Assembly (NCBI RefSeq): GCF_043290135.1
Contig: NC_134707.1
Location: 143,717,319-143,781,318, forward strand
Source of the DNA: Rhipicephalus microplus
Lineage: Eukaryota > Arthropoda > Arachnida > Ixodida > Ixodidae
Direction of reading: 5' to 3'
Length of the DNA stretch: 64,000 bases
The translations under genes and the position numbers were made by a program. Of this stretch, positions 54,745 to 64,000 are shown piece after piece. Numbering within the stretch: position 1 is the first letter of the stretch; each line of letters opens with the position of its first letter. The notes beneath the pieces were generated by a model. It made no database searches. It worked only from the letters and a program-made list of their open reading frames with translations, and had not been told where the DNA came from.

Positions 54745-57300
54745 CCACAACTAGAAACTCCACAACTAGAGACTGCACAACTAGAGACTTTGCATTTAGA
54801 AACTCCTCAGATAGAAACTACACAACTAGAAACTCCTCGACTAGAGATTCCATAAGTAGAAACTCCACAGCTAGAATTTCCAAAACTAGAATTCCCACAA
54901 CTAGAAACTCCACAAATAGGAACTCTGCAAATAGAAAATCTACAACTAGAAACTCGAAAACTAAAAACTCCAACTAGAAACTCCACAACTAGAAACTTCA
55001 CAACTAGAAACTTCACAAATGGACACTCTACAATTAGAAACTCCACAACTAGAGACTCCACAACTAGGAACTCCACAAATTGAGACTCCACAACTAGAAA
55101 CTACACAGATTGAAACACCACAACTTGAAACTCCACAACCAGAAACTCCACAACTAGAAACTCCGCAACTAGAAACACAACCACTACAAACTCCACAAAT
55201 AGAAACTCCACACCTAAAAATTCCACAACTTGAAACTCCACAGCTATAAACTCCACAACTAGAAATTCCATAACTGGAAACTCCACAGCTAGAAAGTCCA
55301 CAACTAGAAACTCTGCAACTAGAAACTCCGCAACTAGAAACTCCACAGCTAGAAAATTCGCTACTAGAAACTCCACAACTACAGACTCCGCAACTAGAAA
55401 ACTCCGCAACTAGAAACTCCCAACTAGACACTCCGCAACTAGGAACTCTACAACTTCAAAATCCACAACTAGAAACTCCACAATTTGAAACTCCACAACT
55501 AGATACTCCACAACTACGAATTCCACAACTAGAAACTCCACAACTAGAAACTCCGCAACTAGAAGCTCCGCAACTAGAATTTCCACAGCTAGAAACTCCA
55601 CAAATAGGAACTCTGCAAATAGAAAATCTACAACTAGAAACTCGAAAACTAAAAACTCCAACTAGAAACTCCACAACTAGAAACTTCACAACTAGAAACT
55701 CCACAAATACGAACTCCAAAATTGAGACTCCACAACTACAAACTACACAGATTGAAATTCCACAACTAGAAACTCCACAACTGGAAACTCCGCAACTAGA
55801 AACTCTGCAACTAGAAACTTTACAGCTAGAAACTCCACAACTTGAGACTTCGCAAATAGAAACTCGTCAACTGGAAACTCAACCACTAGAAACTCCACAG
55901 CTAGAAACTCCACAACTAGAAATTCCACAACTTGAAACACCACAACTAAATACTCCACAACTACAATTTACACAACTAGAAACTCCACAACTAGAAACAC
56001 CACATCTAGAAACTCCGCAACAACAAACTCTGCAACCAGAAACTCCACAACTAGAATTTCCACAGCTAGAGACTCAACAACTAGAGACTCCTCAACTAAA
56101 AGCTCCACAACTAGAAACTCAACAACTAAAAACTCCGCAACTTGAAACCCGACAACTAGAAACTCCACACCTATAAATTCCTTAACTTGAAACTCAACAA
56201 CTAAAACTCCACAACTAGAAACTCCACAACTAGAAACTCCGCAACTAGAAACTCCCATACTAGAAACTTCACAACTAGAAACTCTGCAACTAGAAACTCC
56301 GCAACTAGAAACTCCGCAACTAGAAACTCCACAGCTAGAAACCCCCCAACTATAAACTTCACAACTGGAAACTCAACAAATAGAGACTGCACAACTAGAG
56401 ATTCCGCAACTAGAAACTCCGCAGCTAGAAACTCCGCAACTAGAAACTCCACAACTTGAAACTCTGCAACTCAAAACTCTGCAACTAAAAAATCCACAAC
56501 TATAAACTCAAGTAGAAACTCCCCAACTGGAAACTCCGCAACTAGAAACTCCGCAACTAGAAAATACACAACTAGAAACTTCACAACTAGAAACTCCCCA
56601 ACAAAAATTCCACAACTAGTAACTCCACAACGAGAAACTCCACAACTAGAGACTGCACAACTAGAGATTCCATAAGTAGAAACTCCACAGCTATTATTTC
56701 CACAACTAGAAACCCCTCAACTAGAAACTCCACAACTAGGAACTCTGAAAATAGAAAATCTACGACTAGAAACCTGAAAACTAAAAACTCCAACTAGAAA
56801 CTCCGCAATTAGAAACTCCACAGTTAGAAACTTCATTACTTGAAACACCACAACTAGATACACCACAACTACGAATTCCACAACTACAAATTCCGCAACT
56901 GGAAACTCCACAACTGGAAACTCCGCAACTAGAAACTCCACAGCTAGAAACTCCACAACTTGAGACTTCGCGACTAGAAACTCATCAACTTGAAACTCAA
57001 CAACTACAAACTCCACAACTAGAAACTCCACAACCTGAAACTCCGCAACCAGAAACTCCGCAACTAAAAACTCCACAAATAGAAACTCCACAAGTAGAAA
57101 CTCCACAACTAAAAACTCTGCAACTAGAAACTCCACAACTGGACACTCAACAACTAGAAACTCCACACCTATAAATTCCACAACTTGAAACTCCACAACT
57201 AAAACTCCACAACTAGAAACTCCACAACTAGAAACTCAACAACTAGAAACTCTGCAACTAGAAACTCCACAACTAGAAACTCTGCAACTAGAAACTCCAC
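54744..57300 (+). repeat. 2.5-kb block repeated from 48.5-51.0 kb (downstream copy, unit C3)
   Basis: This copy carries the cagattgaaattcc landmark of region C at 55748. It ends near 57,300, where region C monomers (ctctgcaactag) pass into the region B sequence that elsewhere precedes the ccctgcagctag monomer (42,470). Small private changes include ctacgactag near 56,762 and ctcatcaactt near 56,980. Confidence 0.87.
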
Positions 57301-57536
57301 AACTAGAAACTCCGCAACTAGAAACTCCCCAACTAGAAACTCCACAACTAGAAACCCTGCAGCTAGAAACTCCGCAACTAGAAACTCTGCAAATAGAAAC
57401 TCCACAGCTAGAAACTCCACAACTAGAAACTCCACAACTTGAGAGTTCGCAACTAGAAACTCCACAACTAGAAACTCCACAACTAGAGACTCCGCAACTA
57501 GAAACTCCACCACTAGAAACTCCACAACCACAAACC

Positions 57537-57547
57537 TCACAACTAGA
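57537..57547 (+). repeat. Left target-site duplication of the foldback element
   Basis: The 11-mer tcacaactaga occurs immediately before the insertion and again at 57,716-57,726. The 11-mer is part of a normal satellite monomer pair. Since the flanks are repetitive, its exact length could be off by a base or two. The comparison with the empty site at 42,649-42,659 supports 11 bp. Confidence 0.8.
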
Positions 57548-57548
57548 T

Positions 57549-57607
57549 TTGGGTTTTAGCAGCGCGAAAAATGCACAAAAGACAAGAAAGGGACGAGACA
57601 AGCACTG
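57549..57607 (+). repeat. Left 59-nt arm of the foldback
   Basis: The arm begins ttgggttttagcagcgcg and ends gagacaagcactg. It is the exact reverse complement of 57,622-57,680, with no mismatch over 59 nt. As single-stranded DNA or RNA it would form a very stable hairpin. Confidence 0.95.
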
Positions 57608-57621
57608 TGCTTGTCTCGTTT

Positions 57622-57680
57622 CAGTGCTTGTCTCGTCCCTTTCTTGTCTTTTGTGCATTTTTCGCGCTGCTAAAACCCAA
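57622..57680 (-). repeat. Right 59-nt arm of the foldback
   Basis: This is the exact reverse complement of the left arm, starting cagtgcttgtctcg and ending gctgctaaaacccaa. Its first part (57,625-57,637, gtgcttgtctcgt) is also directly repeated in the spacer at 57,607-57,619, so the hairpin tip has two alternative pairings. Confidence 0.95.
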
Positions 57681-57715
57681 GTATGCCATACCAACTAGCC
57701 CAGTCAACCGCTCTA
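57681..57715 (-). other. Unpaired tail with a tRNA D-arm-like segment on the minus strand
   Basis: On the minus strand this tail is the 5' end of the element. Positions 57,699-57,685 read gctagttggtatggc, which can fold as a 4-bp stem (one G-T pair) with the 7-nt loop gttggta. The string agttggtatggca resembles the D-arm and A-box region of many tRNAs, where agttggtagagca is common. A 12-nt A-box pattern TRGYNNARNNGG fits at 11 of 12 positions. I see no convincing B-box in the arm that follows. A tRNA-derived SINE origin is possible but weak. Confidence 0.3.
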
Positions 57716-57726
57716 TCACAACTAGA
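57716..57726 (+). repeat. Right target-site duplication of the foldback element
   Basis: This is the second copy of tcacaactaga. After it the satellite resumes in register as aattccataactgg, as in the empty sites of region B. Confidence 0.8.
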
Positions 57727-60700
57727 AATTCCATAACTGGAAACTCCACAGCTAGAAAGTCCACAACTAGAAACTCTGCAACTAGAAACTCCGCAACTAG
57801 AAACTCCACATCTAGAAAATCCACCACTAGAAACTCCAAAACTAGCAACTCCACAACTACAGACTCCGCAACTAGAAAACTCCTCAACTAGAAACTCCCA
57901 ACAAGACACTCCGCAACTAGGAACTCTACAACTTCAAAATCCACAACTAGAAACTCCACAATTTGAAATTGCAACACTAGATACTCCACAACTACAAACT
58001 CCACAACTAGAAACTCCCCAACTAAAACTCCACAACTTGAAACTCCGCAAATTGAAACTCCGAAACTAGAAACTCCACAACTAGAAAACTCCGCAACGTG
58101 AAACTCTGCAACTAGAAACTCCGCAATTAGAAACTCCACAGCTAGAAACTTCACTACTTGAAACACCACAACTAGATACTCCACAACTACGAATTCCACA
58201 ACTTGAAACTCCACAACTAGAAACTCCGCAACAAGAAGCTCCGCAACTAAAATTTCCACAGCTAGAAACTCCACAACTTGAGACTTCGCGACTAGAAACT
58301 CAGCAACTAGAAACTCAACAACTATAAACTCAACCACTAGGAACTCCACAACTAGGAACTCTACAACTTCAAAATCCACAACTAAAAACTCTTCAACTTG
58401 AAACTCCAAATCTAGATACTCCACAACTACAAACTCCACAACTAGAAACTCCACAACCTGAAACTCCGCAACCAGAAACTCCGCAACTAAAACTCCACAA
58501 CTAGAAACTCCACAAGTAGAAACTCCACAACTAGAAACTCTGCAACTAGAAACTCCGCAATTAGAAACTCCACAGCTAGAAACTTCACTACTTGAAACAC
58601 CATCACTAGATACTCCACAACTACGAATTCCACAACTACAAATTCCGCAACTAGAAACTCCACAACTAGAAACTCCGCAACTAGAAACTCCACAGCTAAA
58701 AACTCCACAACTTGAGACTTCGCGACTAGAAACTCAGCAACTAGAAACTCAACAACTATAAACTCCACCACTAGAAACTCCACAACCTGAAACTCTGCAA
58801 CCAGAAACTTCGCAACTAAAAACTCCACAACTAGAAACTCCACAAGTATAAACTCCACAACTAGTAACTCCGCAACTAGAAACTCCACAACTAGACACTC
58901 CCAACTGGACACTCCGAGACTAGGAACTCTACAACTTCAAAATCCACAACTAGAAACTCCACAATTTGAAACTCCACAACTAGATACTCCACAACTACAA
59001 ACTCCACAACTAGAAACTCCCCAACTAGAAACTCCACAACTTGAAACTCCGCAAATAGAAACTCCGAAACTAGAAGCTCCGCAACTAGAATTTCCACAGC
59101 TAGAAACTCCACAACTTGAGACTTCGCAACTAGATACTCCGCAACTAGAAACTCCACAGCTAGAAACTCCACAACTTGAAACACCCTAACTAGATACTCC
59201 ACAACTACAAATTCCACAACTAGAAACTCCACAACTAGAAACTCCACAACTAGAAACTCCACAAGTATAAACTCCACAACTAGTAACTCCGCAACTAGAA
59301 ACTCCACAACTAGACACTCCCAACTAGACACTCCGCAACTAGGAACTCTACAACTTCAAAATCCACAACTAGAAACTCCACAATTTGAAACTCCACAACT
59401 AGATACTCCACAACTACAAACTCCACAACTAGAAACTCCCCAACTAGAAACTCCACAGCTAGTAACTCCGCAACTTGATACGTCGCAACAAGAAACTCGG
59501 CAACTAGAATCTCCGCAACTACAAACTCTGCAACTAGAAACTCTGCAACTACAAACTCCGCAACCAGAAACTCCACAGCTAGAAACTCCACAACTTGAGA
59601 CTTCGCAAATAAAAACTCGTCAACTAGTAACTCAACAACTAGAAACTCCACAGCTAGAAACTCCACAACTAGAAAATCCGCAACTTGAGAGTTCGCAACT
59701 AGAAACTCCACAACTAGACACTCCACAACTAGAAACTCCGCAACTAAAACCCGACAACTAGAAACTCAACAACTAGAAACTCCACACCTATAAATTTCTC
59801 AACTTGACACTCCACAACTAAAAGTCCACTACTAGAAACTCCACAACTAGAAACTCCCCAACTAGAAACTCCCCAACTAGAAACTCCACAACTAGAAACT
59901 CTGCAACTAGAAACTCCGCAACTAGAAACTCCACAGCTAGAAACCCCTCAACTATAAACTTCACAACTAGAAACTCAACAACTAGAGACTGCACAACTAG
60001 AGACTCCGCAACTAGAAACTCCGCAGCTAGAAACTCCGCAACTAGAAAATCCACAACTAGAAACTTCACAACTAGAAACTCCCCAACAAGAAACTCCACA
60101 ACTAGAAACTCCACAACTAGAAACTCCACAACTAGAGACTGCAAAACTAGAGACTTTGCATTTAGAAACTTCTCAGATAGAAACTACACAACTAGAAACT
60201 CCTCGACTAGAGATTCCATAAGTAGAAACTCCACAGCTAGAATTTCCCTCAACTAGAAACCCCACAACTAGAAACTCCACAACTAGGAACTGTGCAAATA
60301 GAAAGTCTACAACTAGAAACTCGAAAACTAAAAACTCCAACTAGAAACTCTACAACTAGAAACTTCACAACTAGAAACTCCGCAACTTGAAACTCTGCCA
60401 CTAGAAACTCCGCAACTAGAAACTCCACAGCTAGAAACTCCACAACTTGAAACACCCAACTAGATACTCCACAACTACAAATTCCACAACTAGAAACTCC
60501 ACAACTAGAAACTCCACAACTTGATACGTCGCAACAAGAAACTCGGCAACTAGAATCTCCGCAACTAGAAACTCTGCAACTAGAAACTCCGCAACTACAA
60601 ACTCCGCAACCAGAAACTCCACAGCTAGAAACTCCACAACTTGAGACTTCGCAAATAAAAACTCATCAACTAGTAACTCAACAACTAGAAACTCCACAGC

Positions 60701-60729
60701 TAGAAACTACACAACTAGAAAATCCGCAA

Positions 60730-60780
60730 CTTGAGAGTTCGCAACTAGAAACTCCACAACTAGAAACTTCGCAACTAGAA
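60730..60780 (+). other. Deletion junction in the second B copy
   Basis: Compared with B4, about 192 bp are missing here. The gagagttcgc monomer, near 60,731, is followed within two monomers by a cttcgcaactag monomer that in the first copy lies after the gtccactac marker (45,804). A separate 2-bp loss, acacccaac for acaccacaac, lies near 60,455. The deleted stretch takes the marker with it. Confidence 0.7.
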
Positions 60781-63700
60781 ACTCCACAGCTAGAAACCCC
60801 TCAACTATAAACTTCACAACTAGAAACTCAACAACTAGAGACTGCACAACTAGAGACTCCACAACTTGAAACTCCGCAGCTAGAAACTCCGCAACTAGAA
60901 AATCCACAACTAGAAACTTCACAACTAGAAACTCCCCAACAAGAAACTCCACAACTAGAAACTCCACAACTAGAAACTCCACAACTAGAGACTGCACAAC
61001 TAGAGACTTTGCATTTAGAAACTTCTCAGATAGAAACTACACAACTAGAAACTCCTCGACTAGGGACTCCATAAGTAGAAACTCCACAGCTAGAATTTCC
61101 AATACTAGAAACCCCACAACTAGAAACTCCACAAATAGGAACTCTGCAAATAGAAAATCTACAACTAGAAACTCGAAAACTAAAAACTCCATCTAGAAAC
61201 TCTACAACTAGAAACTTCACAACTAGAAACTCCACAAATACGAACTCCAAAATTGAGACTCCACAACTACAAACTACACAGATTGAAATTCCACAACTAG
61301 AAACTCCACAACTGGAAACTCCGCAACTAGAAACTCTGCAACTAGAAACTTTACAGCTAGAAACTCCACAACTTGAGACTTCGCAAATAGAAACTCGTCA
61401 ACTGGAAACTTAACCACTAGAAACTCCACAGCTAGAAACTCCACAACTAGAAATTCCACAACTTGAAACACCACAACTAAATACTCCACAACTACAATTT
61501 ACACAACTAGAAACTCCACAACTAGAAACACCACATCTAGAAACTCCGCAACAACAAACTCTGCAACCAGAAACTCCACAACTAGAATTTCCACAGCTAG
61601 AGACTCAACAACTAGAGACTCCTCAACTAAAAGCTCCACAACTAGAAACTCAACAACTAAAAACTCCGCAACTTGAAACCCGACAACTAGAAACTCCACA
61701 CCTATAAATTCCTCAACTTGAAACTCAACAACTAAAACTCCACAACTAGAAACTCCACAACTAGAAACTCCGCAACTAGAAACTCCCATACTAGAAACTT
61801 CACAACTAGAAACTCTGCAACTAGAAACTCCGCAACTAGAAACTCCACAGCTAGAAACCCCCCAACTATAAACTTCACAACTGGAAACTCAACAAATAGA
61901 GACTGCACAACTAGAGATTCCGCAACTAGAAACTCCGCAGCTAGAAACTCCGCAACTAGAAACTCCACAACTTGAAACTCTGCAACTCAAAACTCTGCAA
62001 CTAAAAATCCACAACTATAAACTCAAGTAGAAACTCCCCAACTGGAAACTCCGCAACTAGAAACTCCGCAACTAGAAAATACACAACTAGAAACTTCACA
62101 ACTAGAAACTCCCCAACAAAAATTCCACAACTAGTAACTCCACAACGAGAAACTCCACAACTAGAGACTGCACAACTAGAGATTCCATAAGTAGAAACTC
62201 CATAGCTATTATTTCCACAACTAGAATCCCCTCAACTAGAAACTCCACAACTAGGAACTCTGAAAATAGAAAATCTACAACTAGAAACTCGAAAACTAAA
62301 AACTCCGCAACCAGAAACTCCGCAACTAAAAACTCCACAAATAGAAACTCCACAAGTAGAAACTCCACAACTAAAAACTCTGCAACTAGAAACTCCACAA
62401 CTGGACACTCAACAACTAGAAACTCCACACCTATAAATTCCACAACTTGAAACTCTACAACTAAAACTCCACAACTAGAAACTCCACAACTAGAAACTCA
62501 ACAACTAGAAACTCTGCAACTAGAAACTCCACAACTAGAAACTCTGCAACTAGAAACTCCGCAACTAGAAACTCCACAACTAAAACTCCACAAGTAGAAA
62601 CTCCACAACTAGAAACTCCGCAACTAGAAACTCCACAACTAGACACTCAACAACTAGAAACTCCACAACTAGAAACTCCGCAACTAGAAACTCCCAAACT
62701 AGAAACTCCACAACTAGAAACTCTGCAGCTAGAAACTCCGCAACTAGAAACTCTGCAAATAGAAACTCCGCAAGTAGAAACCCCTCAACTATAATCTTCA
62801 CAACTAGAAACTCAACAAATAGAGACTGCACATCTAGAGATTCCGCAACTAGAAACTCCGTAGCTAGAAACTCCGCAACTAGAAACTCCACAACTTGAAA
62901 CTCTGCAAATCGAAACTTTGCAACTAGAAAATCCACAACGATAAACTCAAGTAGAAACTCTCCAACTGGAAACTCCGCAACTAGAAACTCCGCAACTAGA
63001 AAATCCACAACTAGAAACCTCACAACTACAAACTCCCCAACAAGAAACTCCACAACTAGAAACTCCACAACTAGAGACTGCAGAACTAGAGACTTTGCAT
63101 TTAGAAACTCCTCAGATAGAAACTACACAACTAGAAACTCCTCGACTAGAGATTCCATAAGTAGAAACTCCACAGCTAGAATTTCCAAAACTAGAATTCC
63201 CACAACTAGAAACTCCACAAATAGGAACTCTGCAAATAGAAAATCTACAACTAGAAACTCGAAAACTAAAAACTCCAACTAGAAACTCCACAACTAGAAA
63301 CTTCACAACTAGAAACTCCACAAATACGAACTCCAAAATTGAGACTCCACAACTACAAACTACACAGATTGAAATTCCACAACTAGAAACTCCACAACTG
63401 GAAACTCCGCAACTAGAAACTCTGCAACTAGAAACTTTACAGCTAGAAACTCCACAAGTTGAGACTTCGCAAATAGAAACTCGTCAACTGGAAACTCAAC
63501 CACTAGAAACTCCACAGCTAGAAACTCCACAACTAGAAATTCCACAACTTGAAACACCACAACTAAATACTCCACAACTACAATTTACACAACTAGAAAC
63601 TCCACAACTAGAAACACCACATCTAGAAACTCCGCAACAACAAACTCTGCAACCAGAAACTCCACAACTAGAATTTCCACAGCTAGAGACTCAACAACTA

Positions 63701-64000
63701 GAGACTCCTCAACTAAAAGCTCCACAACTAGAAACTCAACAACTAAAAACTCCGCAACTTGAAACCCGACAACTAGAAACTCCACACCTATAAATTCCTT
63801 AACTTGAAACTCAACAACTAAAACTCCACAACTAGAAACTCCACAACTAGAAACTCCGCAACTAGAAACTCCCATACTAGAAACTTCACAACTAGAAACT
63901 CTGCAACTAGAAACTCCGCAACTAGAAACTCCGCAACTAGAAACTCCACAGCTAGAAACCCCCCAACTATAAACTTCACAACTGGAAACTCAACAAATAG

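Larger units (their letters stand above)
57548..57715. mobile_element. 168-bp foldback insertion with 11-bp target-site duplication
   Basis: This is the only non-satellite sequence in the window. It has two perfect 59-nt inverted arms (57,549-57,607 and 57,622-57,680) around a 14-nt spacer, and a 35-nt unpaired tail (57,681-57,715). It is flanked by tcacaactaga on both sides. The matching uninterrupted site in the B4 unit (42,649-42,659) has this 11-mer once, so the gain is 179 bp. It encodes nothing convincing: two open frames run across its edges into the satellite. The element family is unknown to me. It could be a non-autonomous foldback transposon, or a retroposed small RNA that snapped back. 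The outer ends are not inverted repeats of each other, which argues against a standard MITE. Confidence 0.85.
1..64000 (+). repeat. 15-bp satellite array, consensus ctagaaactccacaa, spanning the whole window
   Basis: Except for 57,548-57,715, all sequence reads as head-to-tail copies of a 15-bp monomer in one orientation; I saw no inverted block. Recurrent variants are ctt for cta, gag for gaa, ccg or ctg or tcg for cca, and cag for caa. Others are cga, caa, aaa or gat for gaa, and att or ttt for act. Most copies are 15 bp. Some 16-bp copies carry an extra A after the G, and some 14-bp copies lack one base. Both length variants recur at fixed places in the higher-order units. In the consensus, A plus C make up 12 of 15 bases on this strand, with one G. 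I know of no named satellite with this monomer. Array ends are not in the window, so total length is unknown. Confidence 0.98.
57300..64000 (+). repeat. Second copy of the B4-to-C segment, offset about 15 kb, running off the window
   Basis: The segment from about 42,412 onward is repeated here. The offset is 14,888 bp before the foldback insertion, 15,067 after it, and then falls in steps to 14,873, 14,620, 14,561 and 13,873 through deletions. The copy shares the private variants of B4, so it derives from B4 or from the same source copy. Landmarks of region C recur at 61279 and 63365. The window ends inside this copy. Confidence 0.88.

Noticed and set aside
57681..57691. Small palindrome gtatg-c-catac in the element tail as a separate terminator or binding site
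   Set aside because: Five paired bases with a one-base loop is too small to support a call, and there is no T-run after it.
57236..57694. Minus-strand 152-codon frame covering the foldback element
   Set aside because: The apparent non-repeat residues come from the hairpin arm, and the rest is satellite. The palindrome gives nearly the same residues on the other strand (57,571-57,891), which argues against coding.
57548..57715. Functional tRNA or microRNA gene in the foldback
   Set aside because: Only a D-arm-like piece is present, with no acceptor, anticodon or T arms. A 59-bp perfect stem is longer and more perfect than a typical animal microRNA precursor, and nothing shows processing.
1..64000. 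CRISPR array
   Set aside because: Repeats are directly adjacent with no unique spacers, and there are no cas genes.
1..64000. Bacterial pentapeptide-repeat protein gene
   Set aside because: The residue pattern lacks the A(D/N)LXX core. Frames are broken by stops and one-base length changes, and no start context or flanking genes exist.
1..64000. Telomere repeat
   Set aside because: The unit is 15 bp with ctag and ctcc cores and does not match known telomere motifs. Complex higher-order units are also unlike telomeres.
1..64000. Centromere assignment through a CENP-B box
   Set aside because: I saw no match to the 17-bp CENP-B box in any recurrent monomer. Satellite structure alone does not show a centromere.

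Overview
The window is one continuous block of satellite DNA, about 64 kb, with no gene I can support. It is built from a 15-bp monomer with consensus ctagaaactccacaa on the + strand. By length there are roughly 4,250 monomers, most differing from the consensus by one to three bases. The only clearly non-satellite sequence is a 168-bp foldback insertion at 57,548-57,715, flanked by an 11-bp direct repeat. A satellite block of this size with nested higher-order repeats (HORs) points to a eukaryotic chromosome, probably heterochromatin, assembled from long reads. I do not recognise the monomer and cannot name a species. Base usage at CG steps suggests cytosine methylation in the germ line.

Layout. 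Region A (1 to about 25,280) has three nested levels. The 15-bp monomer forms modules of about 1.16-1.23 kb. Three such modules plus a non-modular stretch form super-units of about 6.5 kb. Complete super-units lie at 10,925-17,387 and 17,388-24,030; a 3.49-kb version at 7,432-10,924 has lost the modular core. Region B (about 25,280-46,140) has a mixed head, then four copies of a unit of about 4.4 kb; the last two are exactly 4,477 bp apart. Region C (about 46,140-57,300) holds units of about 3.1 kb, a mosaic stretch (about 52,440-54,744), and a 2.5-kb block repeated at an offset of exactly 6,256 bp. From about 57,300 to the window end, a second copy of the last B unit plus the start of C is repeated at an offset of about 15,067 bp. 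It carries the foldback insertion and several deletions.

There is no gene interaction to describe. The many long open frames follow from a repeat length divisible by three. In the consensus only one frame per strand has a stop in every monomer, so four of six frames stay open by default. They encode nothing but QLETP-, NSTTR-, VEFLV- or SSCGV-like five-residue repeats, and length changes and stops interrupt them. I annotate none of them as CDS. The useful content is the repeat hierarchy, the record of duplications and deletions, and the foldback element with its four matching empty sites.
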